A stretch of DNA of 64,000 bases from NCBI RefSeq assembly GCF_035920365.1, contig NZ_CP109150.1, positions 3,596,001 through 3,660,000 of the forward strand, written 5' to 3'. The stretch comes from Micromonospora sp. NBC_01740 (lineage in GTDB: Bacteria; Actinomycetota; Actinomycetes; Mycobacteriales; Micromonosporaceae). Below are positions 49,635 to 58,453 of this stretch, piece after piece; within the stretch, counting starts at the first letter, position 1; the number at the start of each line of letters is the position of its first letter. Under the pieces are notes generated by a model, which did not search any database, was not told the origin of the DNA, and worked only from the letters and a program-made list of their open reading frames with translations. The translations under genes were made by a program, and so were the position numbers.

Positions 49635-50309
49635 TCACGACCGCTCGCGCAGGTGGGCGGGATCCAGCGCGGTGCTGTGCAGGATCCGCTGGCGGTCCGG
49701 GCCGTCGGCGACACAGACCAGGTAACAGCCGGTGCCGGGGCGCAGCAGCGCCGGAACGTCCAGCAGGGCGGCCCCGCGTACCAGGATGGCGGCCAGTTCC
49801 CGGTCGGTGATCCGGACGCCGAGGATGTGCCGGCGGACGTGCCGCCCACCGGCGAGCAGGGCGGCCCGCCAGGCGGCGGCGGCCAGCCGGGGCCGCCACG
49901 CCCGCCGTACGGTCGACGCGCCCGGGACCGGCCCGCCCAGCAGCTCGCGCCGGCCCTGCCGCCAGCCGGCCTCCAGCGTCCTCGCGTACGCCGGCCGGTG
50001 CTGGTGCGGCACGGAGAGCCGGTGCAGCTCGAAGCGGCGGCGCAGGCCGCCCACGGTCACCTCGTGCTCGATGGGGACGTCCAGCCGGTGGAGGAGCTGA
50101 CGCATGCGGTGCGCCGCCTCCTCCCGGTTGAACTCCACCGACGGGGGGCGGTGCTCCGCCGCCGGCCGGCGGGTGCCGACGACGGCCGGCGGGGGCGTGC
50201 AGCGCAGCAGGCAGGCGGCCTCGAACGCGTCCGCCAGGGTGGACCAGTCCAACGGCGGCGGCGTCGCGGGCAGGCGCGGCCGATCGAGCAGGATCTGTTC
50301 GGGAGCCAA
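49635..50309 (-). CDS. Hypothetical protein, 224 aa
   Basis: I do not recognise the family. The protein is basic and soluble, with RRRFELHRLSVPHQHRP in the middle and a C-terminal part (LGVRITDRELAAILVRGAAL, then CYLVCVADGPDRQRIL) that looks like a compact alpha/beta domain. I chose TTG at 50309 because AAGGAG lies eight bases upstream; GTG at 50318 overlaps that RBS. The open frame continues far upstream across the 3' part of the yaaA gene, where it is a shadow. It has no operon partner: the next gene on the strand, yaaA, ends 102 bases before it. Confidence 0.6.
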   Translation of the reverse strand: MAPEQILLDRPRLPATPPPLDWSTLADAFEAACLLRCTPPPAVVGTRRPAAEHRPPSVEFNREEAAHRMRQLLHRLDVPIEHEVTVGGLRRRFELHRLSVPHQHRPAYARTLEAGWRQGRRELLGGPVPGASTVRRAWRPRLAAAAWRAALLAGGRHVRRHILGVRITDRELAAILVRGAALLDVPALLRPGTGCYLVCVADGPDRQRILHSTALDPAHLRERS

Positions 50310-50410
50310 CTTGGGCACTCCTTGTCGGCGTCGGGGTCCCTCTACCGTGGTCGCTCGACGCCGCCGGGGAAACCGATCGGCCCCAGCCTTGAGGAAATCT
50401 TGCGGCTGTC

Positions 50411-51208
50411 CTACAGCTCCGTGACGATCACGTCGACCTGGCGTGGCCGACCGGGCGGGGCGGGCTGCTCCAGCACCGGATACTTCAGGTCGCGCAGCGC
50501 GGTCAGCAGCCCGCCGACGGTACGCGGCCGGATGCCCGCCGTCAGCAGGTCGCGGACCAGCCGGCCCTTGGTCGCCTTGTTGAAGTGGCTCACCACCGAC
50601 CGGACGGGCACGCCGTCGACCTCGCGTTCGTGCAGCACCCGGACGGTCACGGTGCGGTCGGCCACCTCGCCGCGCGGCGCCCAGGTGGCCGCGTACGCGC
50701 CGGAGCGCAGGTCGAGCACCGGCCCGTCGCCGGCCGCCGCGGCCATCGCCGGCGCGAGCGCCCGCCGCCAGTACGCCGACAGCGCGCCGAGCCCCGGCAG
50801 CCGCGCCCCGATCGGGCACCGGTAGGGCGGGATCCGGTCGGTGAGGCGTACCGCGCCCCAGAGCCCCGAGCTGATCAGCACCGACCGGCGGGCGGCCCGC
50901 TGCGCGGTCGCCGGCAGCGAGGCGAGATCGAGCGCCTCGTAGAGCACCCCGGTGTAGACGCGGCCGGCGGGCGCGGTGGCCGCCGCCCGCAGCCGGGCGT
51001 TGCGGCGCAACTCGCCGCGCTGGCCCTCGCTGATCCCCAGCGCCGCCAGGGCCGCCCCCTCGTCGCCGTCGGCGCTGAGCGCGACCAGCGCCGTCAGCAC
51101 CTCCTCCCGGGCGCCGGTCAGCTCCGGCAGGGAGAGCCCGGCGAGGTCGAGCCGCCGGCCGGTGCCGGCGTCGGCCTTCCCCTCGGAGGGCGGCAGCAGG
51201 ATGAGCAT
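50411..51208 (-). CDS. yaaA: YaaA peroxide stress / DUF328 protein, 265 aa
   Basis: Matches the YaaA (UPF0246) family, which in E. coli binds DNA and limits intracellular iron damage during peroxide stress. Hallmarks are the opening MLILLPPSEGKA, the YTGVLYEALDLAS segment, RSVLISSGLWGAVRLTDRIPPYRC, VLDLRSGAYAATW and the late VVSHFNKATKGRLVRDL. The length is normal (about 250). It begins with ATG at 51208, 61 bases after the end of the membrane-protein gene on the same strand. Confidence 0.92.
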   Translation of the reverse strand: MLILLPPSEGKADAGTGRRLDLAGLSLPELTGAREEVLTALVALSADGDEGAALAALGISEGQRGELRRNARLRAAATAPAGRVYTGVLYEALDLASLPATAQRAARRSVLISSGLWGAVRLTDRIPPYRCPIGARLPGLGALSAYWRRALAPAMAAAAGDGPVLDLRSGAYAATWAPRGEVADRTVTVRVLHEREVDGVPVRSVVSHFNKATKGRLVRDLLTAGIRPRTVGGLLTALRDLKYPVLEQPAPPGRPRQVDVIVTEL

Positions 51209-51269
51209 CGGTGACTCCTCGGCTTGGCGCGGCGTCCGCGCGCCGGTCCGGCCAGCGTACGGGCCGGCC

Positions 51270-52889
51270 CTACCGCCACGGCCGCACCGGCGTCTGGGGG
51301 TGGTACACGCGATACCCGCCCACGTCGGCGACCAGCGCGGCGTCGGCCTGGTCGCCCAGCAGCCGGCGCAGCCGCCGTTCCGCCGCCGAGTCGGCCGCCA
51401 GCACGTACCCGGGCCGGTCGGCCCGCCCCACCTGCCGCCAGTACGCGGGATAGCGGTTCTGCCCGGGGGTGAGGTCGCCGTCGAGCACCGCGCACACCAC
51501 CGCCTCGGCCGTGTTGAAGATCAGCCGGTTGCAGGTCCAGTAGTCCCCGTACACCTCGCGGGGGCCGCCCGTGCGGAGCGTGTCGGCCAGTTCGCGGGCC
51601 TGCCGCTCCTCGATCCGGGACGCCCCGGTGCCGGTGGCCGCGAACAGCACGGTGACCACCAGCGTGGTCGCGGCCAGCGCGGCGAGCACGGCGGTGGCCA
51701 GCGCGCCGGCCAGGCGGCCGAGCGCGCCGACCGTGCCCCGCCAGCAGGCGACCGCCGCCACCCAGAGCGGCCACAGCACCGCCGGCAGGGAGAGCTGGAG
51801 CACCGACAGGTAGCGGGCGTTGTCCAGCGGGCTGGTGGCCGCGAGAGGGCTGCGCACGTACGACAGCAGGGTCAACGCCGCGCCGACGACCAGCGAGAGG
51901 TGCACCACCGGGCCGACCCGCTCGCCGCGCGGGGCGCCCGCGGCCCGGCGGTACGCGAGGACGGCGAGCGCGGCGGCGACCACCAGCAGCACGGGGTAGA
52001 GCAGCCCGAACCAGCCCTGCCAACGAGCGCAGCCGTCGATCGGGCAGAGGCCGGCGGCGAGCGGCACCCCCTCCAACAGTCCGCCGTCGAGGCGCCGCGA
52101 CCACGGCGGCGTCGGCCCGGCCTTGGTGCTGATCTCGCGGAACACCGACAGCGAGTCCTCGCCGGGCGGGGCGAGCAGGTTGTCCCGGATCATCGGCGCG
52201 ATCCCGACGGCGAACCCGGCCAGCAGCAGCACCCCGGCCCAACCGAGCAGCTCCCGGCGGGCCACCCACGCCAGCACCAGCGCGGCCACCGCCAGGTAGG
52301 GCAGGATCAGCCAGTCCGACCAGACGGACACCCCGGCGAGCAGGCCGAAGAGCCCGACGGCCAGCCGGCGGTGCCGCACCGTTCCCCGGGCGAGGCCCAC
52401 CGCGATCAGCAGCATCGCCAGCACCGCGACCTTGACCTCCGGGCGGCCGCCGACCACGGTCAGCTGGTCCCGGACGACCCGTTCCCCGCCGAGCGCCAGC
52501 AGGCCGACGATCCCGGTGGCGAACCAGGGCGAGCCGATCCGCCGGGTCAGCCGGTGGATCAGCCAGAGGAAGAGGGCGTAGAGCAGCAGCAGCGGCAGGC
52601 GCAGCAGCGGCCAGCCCGGCCCCGCCACCGCGATCAGCGGCGCGGCCAGGTACGACTCCAGCACCCCCATGTAGCGCTGCCCGTAGAGGAAGACCGGCAG
52701 CTCGCGGCCCTGCGCGATGTGCAGCGCGGCCAGCCCGAACGTCGCCTCGTCGCTGTTGGAGACGGGCACCGTGTGCAGGGTCAGGACCAGCCGGTAGCCG
52801 ACCCCGGCGAGCCCGAGCAGCAGCGCCACGAGCGCCGGCCGGTCTAGCTGCGGGCGCCACCGCCCACGCTTGCGCACTGGTTGCGACAC
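51270..52889 (-). CDS. Multi-pass membrane GT39/ArnT-like protein, 539 aa
   Basis: A polytopic membrane protein of about 10-11 segments with an acidic first outer loop (TVPVSNSDEATFGLAALHIA), the place of the catalytic Asp/Glu in GT-C mannosyl- or arabinosyltransferases. A C-terminal extracytoplasmic domain has two or more cysteines (YWTCNRLIF, AVVCAVLDG). I read it as a probable dolichyl/polyprenyl-phosphate-sugar glycosyltransferase of uncertain specificity. GTG at 52889 is preferred over TTG at 52895 on RBS spacing. It is not linked to the 21-45 kb surface cluster and is divergent from the App1-like gene. Confidence 0.78.
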   Translation of the reverse strand: MSQPVRKRGRWRPQLDRPALVALLLGLAGVGYRLVLTLHTVPVSNSDEATFGLAALHIAQGRELPVFLYGQRYMGVLESYLAAPLIAVAGPGWPLLRLPLLLLYALFLWLIHRLTRRIGSPWFATGIVGLLALGGERVVRDQLTVVGGRPEVKVAVLAMLLIAVGLARGTVRHRRLAVGLFGLLAGVSVWSDWLILPYLAVAALVLAWVARRELLGWAGVLLLAGFAVGIAPMIRDNLLAPPGEDSLSVFREISTKAGPTPPWSRRLDGGLLEGVPLAAGLCPIDGCARWQGWFGLLYPVLLVVAAALAVLAYRRAAGAPRGERVGPVVHLSLVVGAALTLLSYVRSPLAATSPLDNARYLSVLQLSLPAVLWPLWVAAVACWRGTVGALGRLAGALATAVLAALAATTLVVTVLFAATGTGASRIEERQARELADTLRTGGPREVYGDYWTCNRLIFNTAEAVVCAVLDGDLTPGQNRYPAYWRQVGRADRPGYVLAADSAAERRLRRLLGDQADAALVADVGGYRVYHPQTPVRPWR

Positions 52890-53069
52890 GACCAACGCCC
52901 CCGTCGTCGTCCCGACCGGAGTGTTTCACGCCGTCGGGGCCGGCCGGGGCGGATCGGCGCAGCGCGGACGATCCGCCGGACCACGGCGGGCATGACGTCG
53001 GGCTTCCCGACGGCCGGGGAAGATCGCCTCGCGTGGCCGAGGTGGCCGGGTTGTGGCAGGGTTGCTGGC

Positions 53070-54110
53070 GTGCCACCCACTGCCGCCGGCCAGTTGGCCG
53101 TACCGAACCTGCACCGGGCCGCGCGGATCGAGGACGCCGTGCACTCGCTGGTCGAGCGCCGGCTGCGGCGCACCGGCTGGCGGACGAACGTCATCGCGTA
53201 CACCGGCTACGGCGCGCCCGGCTGGGTGCGGGTGATGTGCCGGGTGCTGCTGGGTCGGCCGGACACCCGCCAGCGCGGCCGGCTGGAGAAGGTGCGCGGG
53301 TGGCGCAGCTTCACCACGCTGCCAGCCAAGCACGTCACGGTCACCATCGAGGCCGGCGGGGAACGGCACGAGGCGCGGGCCGACCGCAGCGGGTTCGTCG
53401 ACGCCGTGGTCGAGGCGGACCTGCCGCCCGGCTGGGGCTCGGTGCGGATCAGCCTGCCGGACGCCGAGCCGGTCGAGGCGCCGGTGCGCATCCTCGACCC
53501 GGAGGTGCGCTTCGGCATCCTCTCCGACATCGACGACACGGTCATGGTCACCGCGCTGCCCCGGCCGCTGCTCGCCGCCTGGAACACGTTCGTCCTCGAC
53601 GAGCACGCCCGCAACGCCGTGCCCGGCATGGCGGTGCTCTACGAGCGGCTGGTCACCGCGCACCCGGGCGCTCCGGTCTTCTACCTCTCCACGGGCGCCT
53701 GGAACGTGGCGCCGACGCTGACCCGGTTCCTGTCCCGGCACCTCTACCCGGCCGGCCCGCTGCTGCTGACCGACTGGGGGCCGACCGCCGACCGCTGGTT
53801 TCGCAGCGGGCGGGAGCACAAGCGGGTCACCCTGGCCCGGCTGGCCAAGGAGTTCCCGGACGTGAAGTGGCTGCTGGTCGGCGACGACGGGCAGCACGAC
53901 CCGGAGATCTACCGCGAGTTCGCCGCCGCCCACCCGGAGAACGTGGCCGGCGTGGGTATCCGCCGGCTCTCGCCCACGCAGGCGGTGCTGGCCGGTAGCC
54001 TGCCCACCCCGGCCGGCGAGTCGTCGGCGGGGCCGGTGGGGCAGAAGTGGCTCTCCGCGCCCGACGGCGCAGGGCTCTGGAAGCTGCTGCGCGACGCCGG
54101 CCTGGTCTGA
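53070..54110 (+). CDS. App1-like phosphatidate phosphatase (DUF2183), 346 aa
   Basis: Resembles the DUF2183/App1 family, which in yeast is a Mg-dependent phosphatidate phosphatase. The HAD-like catalytic motif is SDIDDTVMVT (DxDxT at residues 153-157), followed by FYLSTGAWNVAPTLTRFLSRH, LTDWGPTADRWFRSG and LLVGDDGQHDPEIYREFA. The N-terminal 130 residues are the family's beta-rich region with GYGAPGWVRVMCRVLLGR. The length is typical for bacterial members. GTG at 53070 is the most downstream start that keeps the whole conserved region. It appears monocistronic. Confidence 0.88.
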   Translation: MPPTAAGQLAVPNLHRAARIEDAVHSLVERRLRRTGWRTNVIAYTGYGAPGWVRVMCRVLLGRPDTRQRGRLEKVRGWRSFTTLPAKHVTVTIEAGGERHEARADRSGFVDAVVEADLPPGWGSVRISLPDAEPVEAPVRILDPEVRFGILSDIDDTVMVTALPRPLLAAWNTFVLDEHARNAVPGMAVLYERLVTAHPGAPVFYLSTGAWNVAPTLTRFLSRHLYPAGPLLLTDWGPTADRWFRSGREHKRVTLARLAKEFPDVKWLLVGDDGQHDPEIYREFAAAHPENVAGVGIRRLSPTQAVLAGSLPTPAGESSAGPVGQKWLSAPDGAGLWKLLRDAGLV

Positions 54111-54274
54111 CGGACCGCCGACCGGCAGCCCTCCGAGCCTGTTTCTGACCGGGCCCCGCCGGGGCCGCACGGCATCGAGCCTGCCCCGCGGGCAGGTACC
54201 GCTCGCATCGCACTCATGGCCCCGCCGACTGCAACTACTTGGCAACGCATAATAGTCGAGGTAGTGTGTGCCGC

Positions 54275-54652
54275 ATGATAGCGGCCGGCTCCGGGGCCTC
54301 CGACGACGGCGACAGGCAGACGCAGTTGCTGCGTGGCGCCCTCGACATGTGCCTGTTGGCCCTGCTCGCCAGGCGGGCGACGCATGGCTACGAGCTGGTC
54401 GGCCGACTTGAGGCGATCGGCATCGAGGGCGTCGGCTACGGCACGATCTACCCGCTGCTGACCCGGATGCGTCGTCTCGGCCTCGTCGTCGACGAGGTGC
54501 AAGCCAGCCCGACAGGGCCGCCCCGCAAGGTCTACGCGGTCACCGACGCCGGCCAGGAGCGTCTGGACGCGTGGCGGCGGCAGTGGACGCGGTTCGTCCA
54601 CACCGTGAACACCGCTCTGACCGACTCCACCTCCGACAGCGCAAGGAGTTGA
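54275..54652 (+). CDS. PadR-family transcriptional regulator, 125 aa
   Basis: A small winged-helix repressor. LLRGALDMCLLALLARRATHGYEL opens the PadR fold, GYGTIYPLLTRMRRLGLV is the recognition-wing region, and PPRKVYAVTDAGQERLDAW is the classic C-terminal signature. ATG at 54275. AAGGAGTTGA at its 3' end spans its stop and serves as RBS for the next gene, a membrane protein, so the pair is coupled. The upstream region (54235-54270) is AT-richer and has TAATAG as a possible -10. PadR genes beside membrane proteins often control them in response to envelope-active small molecules. Confidence 0.9.
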   Translation: MIAAGSGASDDGDRQTQLLRGALDMCLLALLARRATHGYELVGRLEAIGIEGVGYGTIYPLLTRMRRLGLVVDEVQASPTGPPRKVYAVTDAGQERLDAWRRQWTRFVHTVNTALTDSTSDSARS

Positions 54653-54654
54653 TT

Positions 54655-55326
54655 GTGGACGCCATCGACGAGGCCATGGTGGCTGCTGAACGGGAATGGC
54701 GGGCATGCGGCATTCGTCGCCGGGACCGCGCGGTGCTCGCTGCCGATCTCCGGCTGGAGTTGCGCTCAGCCGCCGCCGACGGTGTCACGCCGGAGCAACT
54801 CCTGGGCTCCGACCTTCGGGGGTTCGCGCGACAGTTGGCCGACGAGGCCGGAGTGCAGCGCGTTCGACACGAGTACGCCCGCCTGACGCGGACCGCCCTG
54901 ACCGGCGCCGTGCTCGGTGCCTGCGTCGGTGCGATCGCGCTTGTCCTCGTGTACCCGATCCTGGTCGCGTGGATCGACGTGCCGCGCGGGTTCCGGATGC
55001 CGACCGTGCTGGCGGTCCTGCTCTACTACGGCACCGCAGCCGCGCTCGCCGTCGGCGGCGCGGTCATCGCGGTACGGGCGCGGCTGGGGCATCTGCCACG
55101 GATCCGGCAGACCGCGAACGCCATGATCGTGCTGCTGCCGATCGGCGGCGCGATCGCCATGCCGGTCACCATGGGGTTCGCCAGGGCGGTCGGCTACAGC
55201 ACCCACCCGCTCATCATGGCCATCGAGGCCGCGCTCGTCGCTGCCGCCGTCACGGGTGCCACCCTTGTGGCCCGCAAGTGGTCGCTGCGTGACGGTGGCG
55301 GGTACGAAAGGGCGGTAGCGGCGTGA
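54655..55326 (+). CDS. PadR-associated membrane protein, 223 aa
   Basis: A cytoplasmic N-terminal domain of about 85 residues (acidic and helical, with a part resembling the DUF1700/DUF1048 partner proteins of PadR regulators) is followed by four transmembrane segments (about 86-107, 120-142, 160-180 and 190-208). GTG at 54655 is preceded by AAGGAG six bases upstream and starts two bases after the PadR stop, a translationally coupled pair. The function is unknown; it could be a sensor or anti-sigma-like partner, or a transporter accessory. Confidence 0.8.
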   Translation: MDAIDEAMVAAEREWRACGIRRRDRAVLAADLRLELRSAAADGVTPEQLLGSDLRGFARQLADEAGVQRVRHEYARLTRTALTGAVLGACVGAIALVLVYPILVAWIDVPRGFRMPTVLAVLLYYGTAAALAVGGAVIAVRARLGHLPRIRQTANAMIVLLPIGGAIAMPVTMGFARAVGYSTHPLIMAIEAALVAAAVTGATLVARKWSLRDGGGYERAVAA

Positions 55327-55650
55327 GGCCGGCTCAACGCATTCACGCAGCCTGCTGCGACGTGGTCGTGGGTGTCCTTCTCCTGCTAAGAAGCGGATGA
55401 GGAACAGGACGAACTGGGCAGGTGGCCTGACGCTGTGGCTGCTGTTCGGGATTCATGATGATCATGTTCAGCCTGAACCCCGTTGTCCCCTTGGGGGTGC
55501 GGCTTTTGTAGCACCTTGGGCCGTGGTCGGGCAGTTCGACGGTGGCCTGCTGCGGGGCCACCTCGGCCAGCCGGGCGGGGCGCCCGGGGCGGCACCGGGG
55601 TCGATCTCCAGCATCAGCAGAAACCTCCACTGGTTCGAGGTGGTCGCCAG
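55327..55650. other. 324-base lower-GC intergenic region
   Basis: Less GC-rich than its surroundings, with ATTCATGATGATCATG (55450-55465) containing overlapping ATCATG/CATGAT dyads and short open frames on both strands that lack RBS and codon bias. It may be the remnant of a deleted gene or mobile element: 55480-55600 translated leftward has protein-like proline/arginine composition but no start. No function is assigned. Confidence 0.4.
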
Positions 55651-56151
55651 TTGACGGCAGTGCAGAAGGTCCGGCGCGACTCTCGCGGCGTCAACGCTCT
55701 GCTCATGGCAGGGGTCTGCTTGATCGCGAGCGTCCTTCTCGGTGCCTGCGGGCAGACGGAGCCACCGCCGATCAAGGCCGATGACGTGCCGGGGACCTGG
55801 TGTTCCGGAAGCGGAGACCTGTTGACGGTGAAGAAGGAAGGTGAATTCGTTCTCACGAAGTTGTCGCATGACTTCTTCACCGTTCTTCACGATGATGACG
55901 AGTTCGCCGAAGGGTATGTGCTGGATCGGGATTTCGGTGGCAGGCGGCCTGCGGGCGGACATGGCCGTTGGTCCTATGATGATGCTGCCCGATCGCCCAG
56001 CCTCGATCTGGAATTCGAGGTGCTCGGCTCGTCGGCGAATGCAAGGTCTGCCGAGCTCAAAGTTCGCACAGTTGACGGCGATATCGGGCTTTTTGGCTAC
56101 GACGGTGATCCTGACCAGGGTTATACCGTCCGATTCCTCCGCTGTGAGTAG
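55651..56151 (+). CDS. Small lipoprotein, unknown function, 166 aa
   Basis: A basic start (KVRRDSR), a hydrophobic core (LLMAGVCLIASVLLGACG) and the lipobox LLGAC make this a probable lipoprotein of about 130 mature residues. The mature part has WCSGSGDLLTVKKEGEFVLT and GRWSYDD, resembling small beta-barrel lipocalin-like or DUF-type lipoproteins, with two further cysteines (in TWCSGS and at the end, FLRCE). TTG at 55651 (GAGG 11 bases upstream) is used; GTG at 55660 is an alternative. The DNA is clearly lower in GC than neighbours (many GAA, AAG, TTC and GAT codons), suggesting recent acquisition. Confidence 0.68.
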   Translation: MTAVQKVRRDSRGVNALLMAGVCLIASVLLGACGQTEPPPIKADDVPGTWCSGSGDLLTVKKEGEFVLTKLSHDFFTVLHDDDEFAEGYVLDRDFGGRRPAGGHGRWSYDDAARSPSLDLEFEVLGSSANARSAELKVRTVDGDIGLFGYDGDPDQGYTVRFLRCE

Positions 56152-56329
56152 GGGGCCCACTCCGCCGCTCGATGCCGCTCGATCGGCGGCAGGGTGGTCG
56201 GGGGCCAACGGCCTGCGATCGCCCACAGGCTGGGCCGGCAGCCGCACCGTCGGGTGCCGACGTGACCCCGGTCGGTGAAAATCGTGAAGGATACTTGCAA
56301 AGCGCCGCGGCAACGCTGAATATCTTTTC

Positions 56330-58354
56330 GTGCGTAGAGATTATGGTCGATACCTGTCCGGGCTGGCGCTGGTGGCGGCGCTGGCCCTCGGCGCGGCCGT
56401 CCCCACGGGCGCCCCCGCCTCCCGTCCCGCCACGCCGGAGACCGTGCCCGTCGCCGCCCAGGCGGCCTGCGTGACCGACCCGGCCACCCCGAAGCGGCAG
56501 CTGCGCGGCATGTGGATCGCCAGCGTGGCCAACATCGACTGGCCCAGCCGCACGGGGCTCACGCCCGCCGCCCAGCAGGCGGAGTACCGGGGCTGGCTCG
56601 ACCTGGCCAAGCAGCGTCGGATGAACGCCGTCGTCGTGCAGATCCGCCCGGCCGCCGACGCGTTCTGGCCGTCGACGTACGAGCCGTGGTCGCAGTGGCT
56701 GACCGGCACCCAGGGCGGCAACCCCGGCTACGACCCGCTGGCCTTCATGGTGGCCGAGGCGCACGCCCGCAACCTGGAGTTCCACGCCTGGTTCAACCCG
56801 TACCGGGTGGCGAACCACACCGACCTGACCAAGCTGGCGGCCAGCCACCCGGCCCGCAAAAACCCGGGCTGGACCGTCACCTACGGCGGGCACATCTACT
56901 ACAACCCCGGCATTCCCGCCGTCCGCGCCTTCGTGCAGGACGCGATGATGGACGCCGTCAAGCGCTACGACATCGACGCGGTGCACTGGGACGACTACTT
57001 CTACCCGTACCCGGTCAGCGGGGTGGCGTTCCCCGACCAGGCCACCTACGCCCAGTACGGCGCCGGTTTCAGCACCATCGGCGACTGGCGGCGCAACAAC
57101 GTCAACCTGCTGGTCCGGGAGATGCGTGACAAGATCCGGGCGGCCAAGCCGTGGGTGAAGCTGGGCGTCAGCCCGTTCGGCATCTGGCGCAACGCCGGCA
57201 CCGACCCGCTCGGTTCGCGCACCAAGGGCCTCCAGTCGTACGACGCGATCTACGCCGACACCCGGCGCTGGGTGCGGCAGGGGTGGGTCGACTACATCGC
57301 CCCCCAGATCTACTGGCACATCGGCCACCCGGCGGCCGACTACGCGGAGCTGGTCCGCTGGTGGTCCGAGACCGTGGCCGGCACCGACGTGCAGTTGCTC
57401 GTGGGGCAGGCCACCTACCGCGCGGGCGCGTCCGGGCAGGACGCCGCCTGGCAGGATCCGGCCGAGCTGACCGACCACCTCACGCTGAACCGCAGCTACC
57501 CGAGGATCGTCGGCGACATCCACTTCAGCGCCAAGGATGTCCGCGCGGACCGCATCGGCGCCGTCTCCCGGACGGCGACCGACCACTACCGCCGGCCCGC
57601 GCTGGCGCCGGCCGGGGTGGGCGGCGCCGCGCCCGCCGCCCCGAACCTCACCTCGGCGGTACACGGCACCGGCGGCGTGACCCTGAACTGGCAGCGCGGC
57701 GCCACCGGCAGCACCGCCGCGTACGCGGTGTACCGGCTGCCCGGCGACGGTGCGGTCGACGCCTGCGACCTGGCCGACGCCCGCAACCTGCTCGGCACGG
57801 TCCGCGCCTCGGGCGGCACCGGGACGTTCACCGACGCCACCGCCGCGGCCGGCTCGACGTACCGCTACCTGGTGACCGCCCTGGACCGGCTGCACCACGA
57901 GAGCGCGGCCAGCAACGCGCGGGTGGTTACCGGCACCGGCGGTACGTTCAGCGTGATCGTGGACAACGCCACGGCCGGCGGCTTCACGGCCGCCACCACC
58001 TGGGGCACGTCGTCGTACCTCCCGGCGCGCTACGGGGCCAACTACCGGTTCGCCAGCCCGCAGGCGGTCAGCGACCCGGCCTGGTTCACCGCGACGCTGC
58101 CCGCTGCGGGCTCGTACCGGGTCGAGGTCTGGTACCCGGCCGACCCCGGCTACAACAGCGCCACCCCGCACCTGGTGGCGACGGCGAACGGGAACGTGAC
58201 CGCCACCGTCGACCAGCGCAGCGGCGGCGGGCAGTGGCGGGTGCTCGGCACCTACGACCTTGCCGCGGGGACGCGTCAGGTCGTCGGGGTCAGCCGCTGG
58301 ACCAGCACCCAGGGGTACGTCGTCGCCGACGCCGTCCGGATCACCCGCCTCTGA
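56330..58354 (+). CDS. Secreted GHL10-type glycoside hydrolase with Fn3 and C-terminal binding domain, 674 aa
   Basis: An exported family GHL10/DUF187 glycoside hydrolase-like protein. A signal peptide (residues 1-30) precedes a TIM-barrel-like domain to about 400: RGMWIASVANIDWPS, VVVQIRPAADAFWPS, FHAWFNPYRVAN, VHWDDYFYPYP (the Asp/acid cluster) and VDYIAPQIYWHIG. A fibronectin type III-like domain follows (about 430-530), then a golvesin-like carbohydrate- or wall-binding domain (about 535-674: FSVIVDNATAGGFTAATTWG, RVLGTYDLAAGTRQVVGVSR, YVVADAVRITRL). It likely acts on cell-wall or exopolysaccharide glycan. GTG at 56330 starts near TATCTT, so the mRNA may be leaderless. Confidence 0.85.
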   Translation: MRRDYGRYLSGLALVAALALGAAVPTGAPASRPATPETVPVAAQAACVTDPATPKRQLRGMWIASVANIDWPSRTGLTPAAQQAEYRGWLDLAKQRRMNAVVVQIRPAADAFWPSTYEPWSQWLTGTQGGNPGYDPLAFMVAEAHARNLEFHAWFNPYRVANHTDLTKLAASHPARKNPGWTVTYGGHIYYNPGIPAVRAFVQDAMMDAVKRYDIDAVHWDDYFYPYPVSGVAFPDQATYAQYGAGFSTIGDWRRNNVNLLVREMRDKIRAAKPWVKLGVSPFGIWRNAGTDPLGSRTKGLQSYDAIYADTRRWVRQGWVDYIAPQIYWHIGHPAADYAELVRWWSETVAGTDVQLLVGQATYRAGASGQDAAWQDPAELTDHLTLNRSYPRIVGDIHFSAKDVRADRIGAVSRTATDHYRRPALAPAGVGGAAPAAPNLTSAVHGTGGVTLNWQRGATGSTAAYAVYRLPGDGAVDACDLADARNLLGTVRASGGTGTFTDATAAAGSTYRYLVTALDRLHHESAASNARVVTGTGGTFSVIVDNATAGGFTAATTWGTSSYLPARYGANYRFASPQAVSDPAWFTATLPAAGSYRVEVWYPADPGYNSATPHLVATANGNVTATVDQRSGGGQWRVLGTYDLAAGTRQVVGVSRWTSTQGYVVADAVRITRL

Positions 58355-58358
58355 GCAT

Positions 58359-58398
58359 GCCCGTTCCCCGGGGCGTCCCGCCGCCCCGGGGAACGGGC
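58359..58398 (+). terminator. Strong hairpin terminator after the GHL10 gene
   Basis: A perfect 16-bp stem, GCCCGTTCCCCGGGGC with GCCCCGGGGAACGGGC, around an 8-base loop begins four bases after the stop codon. Confidence 0.8.
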
Positions 58399-58408
58399 CG
58401 GCCAACGC

Positions 58409-58414
58409 TAGAGT
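58409..58414 (+). promoter_or_regulatory. Possible -10 element for the PQQ-repeat lipoprotein gene
   Basis: TAGAGT lies 39 bases before the ATG at 58454, directly after the terminator of the previous gene. No clear -35 hexamer accompanies it. Confidence 0.35.
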
Positions 58415-58453
58415 CGGGCCGACAAATACGTTTCCGTGACCGCGGGAGGGCTC

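Noticed and set aside
55397..55654. An 85-codon frame in the lower-GC spacer
   Set aside because: No RBS before its start, an odd composition, and it runs out of frame into the lipoprotein start. No recognisable family.
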